15,770 bases of DNA. Source: Desulfobacteraceae bacterium. Its GTDB lineage: Bacteria > Desulfobacterota > Desulfobacteria > Desulfobacterales > Desulfobacteraceae. The DNA is taken from assembly GCA_022712835.1 (NCBI GenBank), contig JAFLJU010000488.1, positions 1 through 15,770 of the forward strand, in the 5' to 3' direction. Shown here in pieces: positions 1-8,187 of the stretch. The notes beneath the pieces were generated by a model. The model was not told the origin of the DNA and searched no databases. It saw nothing but the letters and a program-made list of their open reading frames with translations. The position numbers were made by a program, and so were the translations under genes. The first letter of the stretch is position 1, and every line of letters begins with the position of its first letter.

Positions 1-155
1 GACTTTATGGAAAATTGCCTCTTCAATTGATGTGTCTTTTTTTATTGTTTCATGCTATCGTTCCCGGCAAGATTTTCTACCCAATAAATGGAACAACATC
101 TGGAGCTGGGCTATTGTCATGCCCCTCCCCCATGCACAAATAATGAGGATGACCC
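1..155 (+). other. Leader upstream of the hybrid kinase operon
   Basis: No gene is recognisable in these first 155 bases on either strand. The only clear element is a ribosome-binding site, GAGG at 145-148, seven bases before the ATG at 156; it decides the start of the histidine kinase gene. No -35/-10 pair with good spacing was found, so the operon promoter may lie farther upstream or use another sigma factor. Confidence 0.5.
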
Positions 156-3100
156 ATGGTTTCTATGCTGGCTGACCTGAAAATAAGACCCAAACTGGTT
201 ATCTTATTTGTTCTGACCGGAATTTTACCCCTCTTAATTGCCGGATATTACGGCAGTCAACTGGCCACCAATGCCTTGATGGAACAATCTTTTAATCAAC
301 TGACAACGGTTCAGACCATCCGGATCGGCCAGGTGGAATCGGTTTTCAGCCAAAGGTCCATCGAACTTAAGATGCTTGCCGGAAGCGATCAAGTTCTTGA
401 ATTCAGTCAAAAACTCATTGAATACCAGGCCATGCGGGCCCGTACCCATATTTTTGAAACAAAAAACTATCGCAAGCTTGAAAGAACCTATGCCGATACC
501 CTGAAACGGTTTGTCGCCTCCTATGGCTGCCAGGATCTCAAAATCATTGAAGCTTCCAGCGGCATGATTCTGTTTTCCAATGAAAACTTCCAAACCACAG
601 GACACAGTCTTACCCAGGGCAGCTATGCCGGGAGCAGCCTTGCCCTTGCCTGGGAAAAAATTAAGGAGACCGGGGAGGGGGTGATCATCGATTTTGAACC
701 CTATCAACCGGCCAAGGGAATGGAAACCGCCTTTTTCGGGCAGCCAGTCAAAGACCAAAATGGTAAGCTGGTCGCCGCCGTTATCATCCAGTTAACCCCG
801 GACTTTATCAGCCGCATCATAGAATCCCGAAAAGGCATGGGCAAAACAGGAGAGTCCTATCTGCTTAGCTGGGAACCTTCCAAAGAACGGTTTGAGCTAA
901 GAAGCGATCTTCAAACCATGGGAAACGGCAAGTATGTGATTGGGTTCAGCCTGGAAAAGAGCCTTGATTATTGGCAAGATGCCGTAAAAAAAGGCCGTGA
1001 AGGCGGCAGGGACATTTACATTGACAGTGCGGGAAAACCGGTGCTGGTCGCATATGATAAGTTGGAAATAGCGGGGATGAACTGGTTTTTAATTTCAAAG
1101 GTGGACCAGTATGAGGTGGAAGCGCCAGTCCGGAAAATCCTTATTAATACCTTAGGTATTTCCGCAATATTGATTACCCTCATCGGAATCGGCGTCTTTT
1201 TTCTATCCCGAAACATCTCCCGGCCCATTATCGAGGATGTAAAATTTGCCCAGGCCGTTGCCAAGGGAGATTTTACCAGAACACTGACCCTGAACCAGCG
1301 GGATGAACTAGGCAAGCTTGCCTGGGCATTGAACCACATGGCCAAAACCCTCCACGATCAAGACTGGCTTAAAAAAGGGAAAGAAGGCCTGGACGATGCC
1401 CTGAGGGGAGAACTAAATGAACGACAATTGGGACGACGATTTGTTTCCTTTCTCACCCAGCATTTGGGTGCAAGCCTGGGCGCCTTGTATCGTCTTGATA
1501 ACGGCCAGTTAAAACTCTATGCCAGTCATGCCTTTTCAGACAGGAAGGGTAATTTCAACACCATTAAAATGGGGGAGGGCATGGTGGGCCAGGCAGCCCT
1601 GGAACTAAAAACCATTATCTTCAACGATGTGGTGGAGGATGCTCCAAAGATTCATTACGGGGTCGGCCAGAAACCGGCCGCCTCCTATATTATTGTCCCC
1701 CTGGCATTTGAGAAGGAACTGATCGGGGTGCTTTTACTGGGATCTCTCACCCGGTTCACCGATCTTGAGAAACAATTCATTGAACAAAACATCAAGAACG
1801 CCGCCGTTTTAATGAACACGGCAAAATCCCGGAGAACCATTAAACGCCTGTTGGACGAAGCCCAGGAACACCAACAGGAGTTGCTGGCCAAAAACGATAT
1901 CCTGGAAGAACAGACCCAAACCTTAAAATTATCCGAAGTGGAACTTAAGTCACAACAAGAAGAACTTCGGGTCACCAATGAGGAATTGGAAGAGCAGGCC
2001 CGGGCACTCAAAGAATCTGAGACAGAACTCCAGGCACAGCAGGAAGAACTTCGGGTCACCAATGAAGAACTGGAAGAACAGACCCGGAACCTGGAAGAAC
2101 AGAAATCTTCCATCGAAAAAAAGAATGTCTCGCTTGTGGATGCCCAGGAAGATATCCAGAACAAGGCACAGGAGCTTGAAATCGCCAGCAAGTATAAATC
2201 TGAATTTCTGGCAAACATGTCCCATGAACTTCGAACCCCTTTGAACAGTATATTGATCCTGTCCCAGCTTTTGGCGGCCAATAAAAAACAGAACCTGACC
2301 GAAAAACAGATAGAATCTGCATCTGCCATCCATTCTAGCGGAGAAGACCTGCTCACCCTGATCAATGAAATTTTAGACCTGTCAAAGGTGGAGGCCGGAA
2401 AGATAGAACTGGTACCGGAAAATGTGGAAATTGTCCAAATAGAGAATGATCTGAACCGGATGTTCACGGACCTTGCCCGGGAAAAGGGAATTGGTTTTAG
2501 CATCCAGGCAACGCCCGGCATGATCAAGACCATTTACACAGACCCCTTGCGGCTCCAGCAGATATTACGCAATCTTCTGACCAACGCCTTTAAATTTACC
2601 AAACAGGGCGAAGTGAGTCTTACCATAACAAGACCCTCAGAAAAGATTCTGAAAGGCAGCACCTTATCCCCGGAAACATCGGTTGCCCTATCCGTTAAGG
2701 ATGAGGGCATCGGAATTCCCAAGGAACAGCAGGCGGTCATTTTTGAAGCCTTTCAACAGGCCGACGGCAGCACCTCCAGAAAATATGGGGGTACCGGCCT
2801 AGGGCTTTCCATTTCAAGGGAATTGGCCAAATTGCTGGGGGGATTTATCCATCTGGAAAGTGAAAAGGACAAAGGCAGCACCTTTACTATTGTAATACCG
2901 GAATACCATTCACACGCCTCGGCAAAAACATCCGTCTCCCCTGGCAATTGCCCTGAAGGCACCCCGGCTCAAAAGAATCCGACCGAAAACAAAGCCCGTC
3001 CCCACAAAAAACTTACCGACCCAGATCAGGTTTCAGGATCGGATCCCCTGGACCATAAAACCTCTGTCCGGGATGACAGAAAAATTTTGTCCCCAGGAGA

Positions 3101-4265
3101 CAAAAGTCTTTTAATCATCGAGGATGACCCCATCTCCGCCAAAATCATGCGGGACTTTGCCCGGGAACGGGGATTTAAATGCATTATTGCCCATGATGGC
3201 GAAACCGGACTCCATTTTGCCGATTACCATAAACCCAGCGCCATCATACTAGATATCGGGCTACCGGGCATTGACGGGTGGACCGTTCTGGAACGGCTTA
3301 AAAGCGACACTAGCCTGCGCCATATTCCCGTCCATTTCATGTCTGCGGCCGATATTTCTCTGGATGCCATGCGCATGGGGGCTTTGGGGTTTTTAACCAA
3401 ACCTATTACCCTGGAAAAGGTGGAAGAAACCTTTTCCAAAATTGAAAATATTATCGCCCACCCGGTGAGAAAACTGCTGGTGGTGGAGGATGATTCCCTC
3501 CAGCGCCAGAGTATCAAGGAATTAATCGGCAACGGGGATGTGGAAACCATCATGGTCTCCACAGGTGTCCAGGCCTATGAAGCGCTTACCTGCGATCACT
3601 ATGACTGCATGATACTGGATCTTGGCCTGGAAGATATGTCCGGATTTGAACTTTTGGAAAAAATCCGTGACCACAAGACCTGTTCCAAAATCCCTGTCAT
3701 TGTTTATACGGGCCGCGACCTGACCCTGGATGAAGACAAAAAACTGAGGAAATACACGGAAAGTATTATCATCAAAGGGGTCAAATCACCGGAACGCCTG
3801 TTGGAAGAGTCGGCCCTTTTCCTCCACCGGGTGGAAGCCGACCTGCCCCGGGAAAAACAAAAAATTCTAAAGATGGTCCATGACAAGGGGGCCGTGTTGA
3901 GCGAAAAAACCGTCCTTCTCGTTGACGACGACATGAGAAATGTGTTTGCTCTCTCCTCTGTGCTCGAAGAAAAAAACATGACGATCATCGTTGCACGGGA
4001 CGGGGTTGAAGGGGTTAAAAAGACAAAGGAGCATAAAGAGATTGATATTATTCTAATGGATATCATGATGCCCAAGATGGACGGTTATGAAGCCATTCAT
4101 GAGATACGAAAAACCAAAAAAAAGTTACCCATCATCGCGCTCACAGCCAAGGCCATGAGAGGGGACCGTAATAAATGTATTGAAGCCGGGGCCAATGACT
4201 ACCTTGCCAAACCCGTGGATCCAGACAAACTTATCTCCATGCTCAGGGTATGGTTATACGCATGA
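156..4265 (+). CDS. Membrane hybrid sensor histidine kinase with dCache-like, HAMP, GAF and three receiver domains
   Basis: This is a sensor kinase that should autophosphorylate on histidine and pass phosphate through its receivers. Visible order in the 1369 residues: membrane helix about 14-33; extracytoplasmic dCache-like sensor about 35-325; second helix about 328-350; HAMP about 351-405; GAF about 419-560; heptad coiled coil about 570-680 containing a 28-residue repeat; HisKA with His690 in MSHELRTPLN; and HATPase_c with N-box Asn810, DEGIG at 849-853 and GGTGLGL at 878-884. Three receivers follow: REC1 (acidic pocket 989-991, Asp1033, Lys1082), REC2 (Asp1155, with IIKG in place of the usual KP) and REC3 (Asp1257-1259, Asp1302, Lys1352). 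All catalytic residues seen are intact. GAGG seven bases upstream supports the ATG at 156. The stop overlaps cheR. Ligand and GAF cofactor are unknown. The sensor assignment rests on topology and general pattern; the kinase assignment is firm. Confidence 0.95.
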   Translation: MVSMLADLKIRPKLVILFVLTGILPLLIAGYYGSQLATNALMEQSFNQLTTVQTIRIGQVESVFSQRSIELKMLAGSDQVLEFSQKLIEYQAMRARTHIFETKNYRKLERTYADTLKRFVASYGCQDLKIIEASSGMILFSNENFQTTGHSLTQGSYAGSSLALAWEKIKETGEGVIIDFEPYQPAKGMETAFFGQPVKDQNGKLVAAVIIQLTPDFISRIIESRKGMGKTGESYLLSWEPSKERFELRSDLQTMGNGKYVIGFSLEKSLDYWQDAVKKGREGGRDIYIDSAGKPVLVAYDKLEIAGMNWFLISKVDQYEVEAPVRKILINTLGISAILITLIGIGVFFLSRNISRPIIEDVKFAQAVAKGDFTRTLTLNQRDELGKLAWALNHMAKTLHDQDWLKKGKEGLDDALRGELNERQLGRRFVSFLTQHLGASLGALYRLDNGQLKLYASHAFSDRKGNFNTIKMGEGMVGQAALELKTIIFNDVVEDAPKIHYGVGQKPAASYIIVPLAFEKELIGVLLLGSLTRFTDLEKQFIEQNIKNAAVLMNTAKSRRTIKRLLDEAQEHQQELLAKNDILEEQTQTLKLSEVELKSQQEELRVTNEELEEQARALKESETELQAQQEELRVTNEELEEQTRNLEEQKSSIEKKNVSLVDAQEDIQNKAQELEIASKYKSEFLANMSHELRTPLNSILILSQLLAANKKQNLTEKQIESASAIHSSGEDLLTLINEILDLSKVEAGKIELVPENVEIVQIENDLNRMFTDLAREKGIGFSIQATPGMIKTIYTDPLRLQQILRNLLTNAFKFTKQGEVSLTITRPSEKILKGSTLSPETSVALSVKDEGIGIPKEQQAVIFEAFQQADGSTSRKYGGTGLGLSISRELAKLLGGFIHLESEKDKGSTFTIVIPEYHSHASAKTSVSPGNCPEGTPAQKNPTENKARPHKKLTDPDQVSGSDPLDHKTSVRDDRKILSPGDKSLLIIEDDPISAKIMRDFARERGFKCIIAHDGETGLHFADYHKPSAIILDIGLPGIDGWTVLERLKSDTSLRHIPVHFMSAADISLDAMRMGALGFLTKPITLEKVEETFSKIENIIAHPVRKLLVVEDDSLQRQSIKELIGNGDVETIMVSTGVQAYEALTCDHYDCMILDLGLEDMSGFELLEKIRDHKTCSKIPVIVYTGRDLTLDEDKKLRKYTESIIIKGVKSPERLLEESALFLHRVEADLPREKQKILKMVHDKGAVLSEKTVLLVDDDMRNVFALSSVLEEKNMTIIVARDGVEGVKKTKEHKEIDIILMDIMMPKMDGYEAIHEIRKTKKKLPIIALTAKAMRGDRNKCIEAGANDYLAKPVDPDKLISMLRVWLYA
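1902..2100 (+). repeat. 84-bp (28-residue) in-frame tandem repeat in the kinase coiled coil
   Basis: Residues 583-610 and 611-638 are two copies of a 28-residue unit (four heptads), with the start of a third copy from 639. Each copy begins LEEQ and contains QQEELRVTNEE. At DNA level the segment starting gaagaacttcgggtcaccaa recurs at 1959 and 2043, exactly 84 bases apart. The unit extends the signalling helix between GAF and HisKA without changing its phase. Similar Glu/Gln-rich linkers are known from other large hybrid kinases. Confidence 0.9.
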
Positions 4266-5125
4266 ACTTAAATTCCAAAAAAGAAAGCCTCCAAAATGAA
4301 AGCCTCCAAAATGAAGCCCTGGAAATCCAGATGCTGCTGGAAGCGATCCACCAGAAATATGGGTATAATTTCAAAGACTATGCAAAAGCCCACACCAAAA
4401 GACGGCTGAGGCACCGGCTAAACATAAGCCATCTGAACAATTATGCCGAAATGATGCACAAGGTGATCCATGATGAGGAATATTTTAATACCCTGCTGCT
4501 GGATTTGTCCATCAATGTTACGGAAATGTTCAGGGACCCCGGGGTTTATAAAAAAATACGCCAGGATCTGATTCCCCGGTTAAAAACCTATTCCTTTATC
4601 AAGGTATGGCATGCGGGTTGCTCCGCCGGTCAGGAAGTTTATTCCATGTCCATCCTCCTGGAAGAGGAGGGCATGAAGGATCGGTCACAACTCTATGCCA
4701 CGGATTTTAACGAACTCATCCTTGAAAAAGCCAAGATGGGCATTTATCCCCTTGAGGTGATGAAGACCTATACCGGCAATTATCAGAAATCCGGGGGGAA
4801 AAAGGATTTCTCCGATTATTATGCCGCCGATTATGACAATGTCATTCTCCGGCAGTCCCTGAAGAAAAAAGTTTTATTTTCACCCCACAACCTGGTCACC
4901 GACGGAGTGTTCGGAGAAATGAATCTGATCTTCTGCAGAAACGTGCTGATTTATTTTAACCGAGATCTGCAAAACCGGGTGTTAAAATTATTTTATGACA
5001 GCCTCTGCCCCGGTGGTTATTTGTGTCTGGGGTCCAAGGAGAATCTCAAATTCACGGACGTGGAAGATCAATTTGAACCCATTGCCCATCGGGAAAAAAT
5101 CTACCGAAAGAAACGGCTTCCATGA
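4262..5125 (+). CDS. cheR: CheR-type protein-glutamate methyltransferase
   Basis: SAM-dependent methyltransferase predicted to methylate glutamate side chains on a signalling protein. The 287 residues carry a CheR N-terminal helical domain (about 20-75) followed by the Rossmann methyltransferase domain. Seen directly: TEMFRDP with Arg91, the SAM-binding motif AGCSAGQE at 118-125 (usually GCSTGEE), and the family signature LIFCRNVLIYF. ATG 4262 is preferred over the in-frame ATG at 4250 because it forms a TGA/ATGA overlap with the kinase stop (4263-4265), typical of translational coupling; AGGG at 4245-4248 is poorly placed for either start. The gene ends in an ATGA overlap with cheB. No chemoreceptor, CheA or CheW is encoded in the window, so the substrate may be the partner kinase or a distant receptor. 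The family call is firm; the target is unknown. Confidence 0.93.
   Translation: MNLNSKKESLQNESLQNEALEIQMLLEAIHQKYGYNFKDYAKAHTKRRLRHRLNISHLNNYAEMMHKVIHDEEYFNTLLLDLSINVTEMFRDPGVYKKIRQDLIPRLKTYSFIKVWHAGCSAGQEVYSMSILLEEEGMKDRSQLYATDFNELILEKAKMGIYPLEVMKTYTGNYQKSGGKKDFSDYYAADYDNVILRQSLKKKVLFSPHNLVTDGVFGEMNLIFCRNVLIYFNRDLQNRVLKLFYDSLCPGGYLCLGSKENLKFTDVEDQFEPIAHREKIYRKKRLP
4283..4312 (+). repeat. Perfect 15-bp tandem duplication at the start of cheR
   Basis: The unit gaaagcctccaaaat occurs twice back to back (4283-4297 and 4298-4312) and is followed by a partial third copy. It encodes ESLQN twice at residues 8-17, in the nonconserved N-terminal tail, so it adds five residues without breaking the frame. 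It looks like a recent slippage duplication. Confidence 0.9.
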
Positions 5126-5715
5126 GCAAAACACCCACACACACCAAATATGAGGCCATTGTCATGGGCGTCTCCGCAGGAGGCCTTGCCGCCCTCACTG
5201 CCATACTGCCCCATCTTTCGGACAAGATTGGCCTGCCAGTCCTCATAGTTCAGCATATAAGCCCGGATTCCGATGATTTCCTGGCGACCCATTTTAATCG
5301 AATTTGTTCCCTTTCGGTTAAAGAGGCCGAAGACAAGGAAACACTTGTAAACGGCACCATCTATTTTGCCCCGGCAAATTATCACCTGATGGTGGAACAG
5401 GATAAAACCATTGCCCTGTCCACGGCAGAACCGGTGCAATATTCAAGGCCCGCCATTGATGTATTATTTGAAACAGCAGCCGATGCCTATATGGACAAAC
5501 TAATCGGCATCATTCTCACGGGATCCAATTGTGACGGAACAAATGGTATCCTTCGGATCAAACAACTCAAAGGCCTTGCCATAGCCCAATCTCCGGAATC
5601 ATCCGAGGTGGATATCATGCCTTTATCTGCCATAAATCAGGCAAAAATCGATAAAATACTTGATTTGAATGAGATTGCACCGTATATCAACTTGATAATG
5701 GTGAAGGAAACTTAA
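5122..5715 (+). CDS. cheB: Stand-alone CheB-type protein-glutamate methylesterase
   Basis: Predicted to hydrolyse glutamyl methyl esters (and possibly deamidate glutamine), reversing CheR. The 197 residues consist only of the CheB catalytic domain. The catalytic triad is visible as Ser18 in GVSAGG, His45 in VQHIS and Asp138 in LTGSNCDG, where the family usually has GMGxDG. The phosphorylatable receiver domain that normally precedes and regulates CheB is absent, so control must come from a partner, perhaps the neighbouring receivers. The ATG at 5122 overlaps the cheR stop as ATGA, and the stop codon directly abuts the next ATG (5716). This is a short CheB, similar to those found with hybrid kinases outside classical chemotaxis clusters. 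The esterase call is firm; the substrate is unknown. Confidence 0.92.
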   Translation: MSKTPTHTKYEAIVMGVSAGGLAALTAILPHLSDKIGLPVLIVQHISPDSDDFLATHFNRICSLSVKEAEDKETLVNGTIYFAPANYHLMVEQDKTIALSTAEPVQYSRPAIDVLFETAADAYMDKLIGIILTGSNCDGTNGILRIKQLKGLAIAQSPESSEVDIMPLSAINQAKIDKILDLNEIAPYINLIMVKET

Positions 5716-6702
5716 ATGAGAGCAATATCGATTCTGATTGTTGATGACCGTCCGGAAAACCTTCTGGCCCTCGAGCAGGTACTGGAGTCTCCGACATTAC
5801 ATATTGTCAGGGCCAACTCGGGGCATGAAGCCCTTGAACGAACCCTGGACCACGAATTTGCTCTGATTCTTCTGGACGTCCAGATGCCGATCATGGATGG
5901 ATATGAGACGGCTTCCCTGCTCAGGGGAAACAAAAAAACCAAAAATATTCCCATTATATTTGTCACCGCCGCCACCAAAGAAAGCTCCCAGATCTTTCTG
6001 GGATATGGATCAGGGGCGGTGGATTATCTATTCAAACCCCTGGAACCCGGTGTGTTGCAAAGCAAGGTAAAAATTTTTCTGGAACTTTACCGCCAACGAA
6101 GGCTTTTGGAAGAAAAAACCAAGGAACTGGATGCAAAAGTATTGGAATTGGAAACCCTTCAGTACAAACTTGAAGCCTCCAATGAAAAATTGCGCCAGCT
6201 TTCTTCTTTGGATGGCCTCACCGACATCCCCAACAGACGATTCTTTGATGAAACAATGGCCCGGGAATGGCAACGGGGAATCCGGAACCAAAAACCCTTG
6301 TCCTTGATCCTTGCGGACATTGATCATTTTAAGGCATTCAACGATGCTTACGGCCATGTGGTTGGAGATGACTGCCTCAAACGCGTGGCCAAGGCCCTTG
6401 GGGAAAGCATTCTCCGGGAGGTGGACACCATTGCTAGATACGGAGGGGAAGAGTTTGCCGCCATCCTGCCGGAAACCGATGAAGCCGGTGGGGTGATGAT
6501 TATCGAACGGATGCTGGAAAACATCGAAAACCTTAAGATCCCCCATGTTGCCTCCCCTACTGCCGACCATATCACGGTCAGTTTCGGCCTGAGCACCATG
6601 GTGCCCGATCCAGACATTAACCCCACCCAGCTCATTGAATCTTCGGACAAAGCCCTGTACCTTGCCAAGAATTCAGGCAGGAACACCTATACCATCAGTT
6701 GA
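5716..6702 (+). CDS. Response regulator with receiver and GGDEF (diguanylate cyclase) domains
   Basis: A PleD/WspR-like response regulator predicted to make cyclic di-GMP from two GTP when its receiver is phosphorylated. Residues 1-125 are a receiver with acidic pair Asp10-Asp11, phospho-acceptor Asp54 in LLDVQMP and Lys107 in LFKP. Residues about 127-160 form a Leu-rich coiled-coil linker. From about 165 comes the GGDEF domain, with an intact active-site motif GGEEF at 243-247 and an RxxD product-inhibition site at 234-237, spaced as in PleD. The start has AAGGA at 5704-5708, seven bases upstream, and abuts the cheB stop. As the last gene of the operon it is the natural output of the upstream hybrid kinase. 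The activity call is strong; the phosphate donor is inferred from the operon. Confidence 0.95.
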   Translation: MRAISILIVDDRPENLLALEQVLESPTLHIVRANSGHEALERTLDHEFALILLDVQMPIMDGYETASLLRGNKKTKNIPIIFVTAATKESSQIFLGYGSGAVDYLFKPLEPGVLQSKVKIFLELYRQRRLLEEKTKELDAKVLELETLQYKLEASNEKLRQLSSLDGLTDIPNRRFFDETMAREWQRGIRNQKPLSLILADIDHFKAFNDAYGHVVGDDCLKRVAKALGESILREVDTIARYGGEEFAAILPETDEAGGVMIIERMLENIENLKIPHVASPTADHITVSFGLSTMVPDPDINPTQLIESSDKALYLAKNSGRNTYTIS

Positions 6703-6740
6703 ATTTGCTGTTAACCCCCCTTCCTTGCCACTCCCTCAAA

Positions 6741-7016
6741 CTATGTATACCCTTGTTCTTTGTGTTTCTGTGCTATGGCGGCAGCCAAATCATCCAATTG
6801 GCTGAACACATCCCGGGTTGGGACACCTTTACAAAGGACGGGATCTATGACCTCTACCTTGAGATTGGGAATCATTCCCGCAAGGACATCCACGGTCTTG
6901 CCGCCCCATCCATAAGAGCCGACAACAGACAAAAATTTTGTGTTGGGCCGAAGGGCGTTTGCCAGAAATGCAGCATAGGCTGCATATGGGTGGGGGCCGG
7001 CCAGAATGGTGGGGGT
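6741..7016 (-). pseudogene. Remnant of an FprA-type flavodiiron protein (C-terminal flavodoxin end)
   Basis: Reading the minus strand from 7016 gives about 91 codons ending at a stop near 6741. They resemble the last third of the flavodoxin domain of FprA/flavodiiron oxygen or NO reductases. Recognisable stretches are TPTILAGPHPYAAYAAFLAN, then SVVGSYGWGGKTVD, then GMIPNLKVEVIDPVLCKG and a charged tail AIAQKHKEQGY. The frame is closed upstream by TGA (complement of 7017-7019), just before nadA ends at 7056. The whole diiron beta-lactamase-like domain and the first part of the flavodoxin domain, together about 300 residues in intact proteins, are therefore missing. The only possible internal start is a TTG at 6932. 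The reading frame itself is well preserved, suggesting a fairly recent loss. The fragment cannot be a functional reductase. Confidence 0.8.
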
Positions 7017-7062
7017 TCAGGATATATCTAATGTATAAGACTACTCACTGTGGGTTCAGGAT
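7013..7062. repeat. 11-bp direct repeat at the break between nadA and the fprA remnant
   Basis: The sequence gggttcaggat occurs at 7013-7023 and again at 7052-7062. On the minus strand each copy supplies a TGA: one is the stop codon of nadA, the other closes the fprA remnant upstream. The 28 bases between the copies have no recognisable content. The repeat sits exactly where the flavoprotein homology ends, which fits a deletion or duplication junction. Confidence 0.6.
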
Positions 7063-8084
7063 TTCATGAACTGAAACATTTTATTCAAAGGAATCAAAGC
7101 CTTTTTAATAGTATCCGGATCCACGAAAACTTCATTGCCAGGGGTATCAAACACCTCTGATAGTCTTTTAAGGTCATTGAGCTGCATCCATGGGCATCTT
7201 GCGCAGCTTCGACAGATGGCGCTTTCACTGGAGGTGGGAGCAATGATCAATTCCTTGTCAGGAACGGCCTGCTGCATTTTAAAAAAAATCCCTTTATCCG
7301 TCGCCACGATGAACCGTTTCTTATTTGAAGTCCGGCAGGCATTGATGATCTGGGAGGTGGACCCCACAAAATCAGCCAGATCTATTACCGGTTCCGGAGA
7401 TTCTGGATGGACAAGGATCACAACATCCGGGTTTGCCTTTTTCAAACCCATGAGTTCTTCGTATTTGAATTCATCATGGACCACACAATTACCCTGCCAG
7501 GAGATCATATCCGCGCCGGTTTCCCTCTGAACATACCTTCCTAAATGGTGATCCGGTGCCCAGATAATTTTCTTGCCTTCCTCAGCCAGATAACCGACCA
7601 CCTTGACAGCAATACTGGATGTAACCACCCAGTCGGACCGAGCCTTGACAGCAGCCGAGGTGTTTGCATACACCACCACTGAACGGTCAGGGTAGGTATT
7701 ACAAAATTTCGTGAACTCTTTTTCAGGACAGCTGATATCAAGGGAGCAGGTGGCTTCAAGGGTCGGCATTAACACCCGCTTGTCAGGGGTGAGGATTTTG
7801 GCGCTTTCCCCCATGAATTTAACGCCTGCGACAACCACAGTGTCGGCCTTATGGTCTCTTCCGAATCGCGCCATTTCAAGTGAATCCCCCACAAAACCAC
7901 CAGTTGCCTCAGCCAGAGACTGTACCTCGTTGTCCGTGTAATAATGGGCAATCAAGACGGCATTCTCTTTGATTAGCCGTTGTTTGATCTTATTTCGATA
8001 TTCTTCCTTTTCTTCTGTGCTTATAAACCCTGGTAGTTCAGGGAAGGGTAAATTTTGCGGTAACTGTCCGGGTATTATATTCAT
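7056..8084 (-). CDS. nadA: Quinolinate synthase NadA
   Basis: Condenses iminoaspartate with dihydroxyacetone phosphate to quinolinate in de novo NAD synthesis, using a [4Fe-4S] cluster; cytoplasmic. The 342 residues are the normal length of the NadA form that has a C-terminal CxxCxxC. Cluster cysteines are visible at Cys113 (LEATCSLD), Cys200 ([10 protein letters not shown]) and Cys297 (the last of CRSCARC at 291-297). These match the numbering of the E. coli ligands as I recall it. Other family motifs are [10 protein letters not shown] at 46-55, GDSLEMA at 66-72 and PDHHLGRYV. The start is supported by AGGA eight bases upstream (8093-8096, complement). It lies 103 bases downstream of metY on the same strand, so it may be co-transcribed. 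nadB and nadC are not in the window. Confidence 0.96.
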   Translation of the reverse strand: MNIIPGQLPQNLPFPELPGFISTEEKEEYRNKIKQRLIKENAVLIAHYYTDNEVQSLAEATGGFVGDSLEMARFGRDHKADTVVVAGVKFMGESAKILTPDKRVLMPTLEATCSLDISCPEKEFTKFCNTYPDRSVVVYANTSAAVKARSDWVVTSSIAVKVVGYLAEEGKKIIWAPDHHLGRYVQRETGADMISWQGNCVVHDEFKYEELMGLKKANPDVVILVHPESPEPVIDLADFVGSTSQIINACRTSNKKRFIVATDKGIFFKMQQAVPDKELIIAPTSSESAICRSCARCPWMQLNDLKRLSEVFDTPGNEVFVDPDTIKKALIPLNKMFQFMKS

Positions 8085-8088
8085 CTTT

Positions 8089-8106
8089 CTGTCCTAACTG
8101 TCCTAA
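8089..8106 (-). repeat. 9-bp tandem repeat duplicating the nadA ribosome-binding site
   Basis: On the plus strand ctgtcctaa occurs twice in tandem (8089-8097 and 8098-8106). On the coding strand each copy contains TTAGGACAG, so the AGGA Shine-Dalgarno core is present twice, 8 and 17 bases before the nadA ATG. Only the near copy is well spaced for initiation. Just upstream an A/T-only inverted repeat (AAATAAA/TTTATTT) could form a weak hairpin. Confidence 0.7.
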
Positions 8107-8187
8107 AAATAAATTGATTTTATTTCTGCAAGAGGCTCCTAATACAAGTGTTTTCGAACTGTCGTTTTATTAAATGAGTAAGCGTCT

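Noticed and set aside
1..155. Sigma-54 or sigma-70 promoter before the kinase operon
   Set aside because: Several TTGA-like and TGG/TGC-like words exist, but none has correct spacing to a partner element.
1685..2533. 282-codon minus-strand open frame inside the histidine kinase gene
   Set aside because: Serine- and cysteine-rich low-complexity translation typical of the reverse strand of a Glu/Leu coiled coil; the plus-strand kinase is clearly the real gene.
6699..7031. 110-codon plus-strand open frame after the GGDEF gene
   Set aside because: It is antisense to the minus-strand flavodiiron remnant, has no family resemblance, and its start overlaps the end of the GGDEF gene without a convincing ribosome-binding site.
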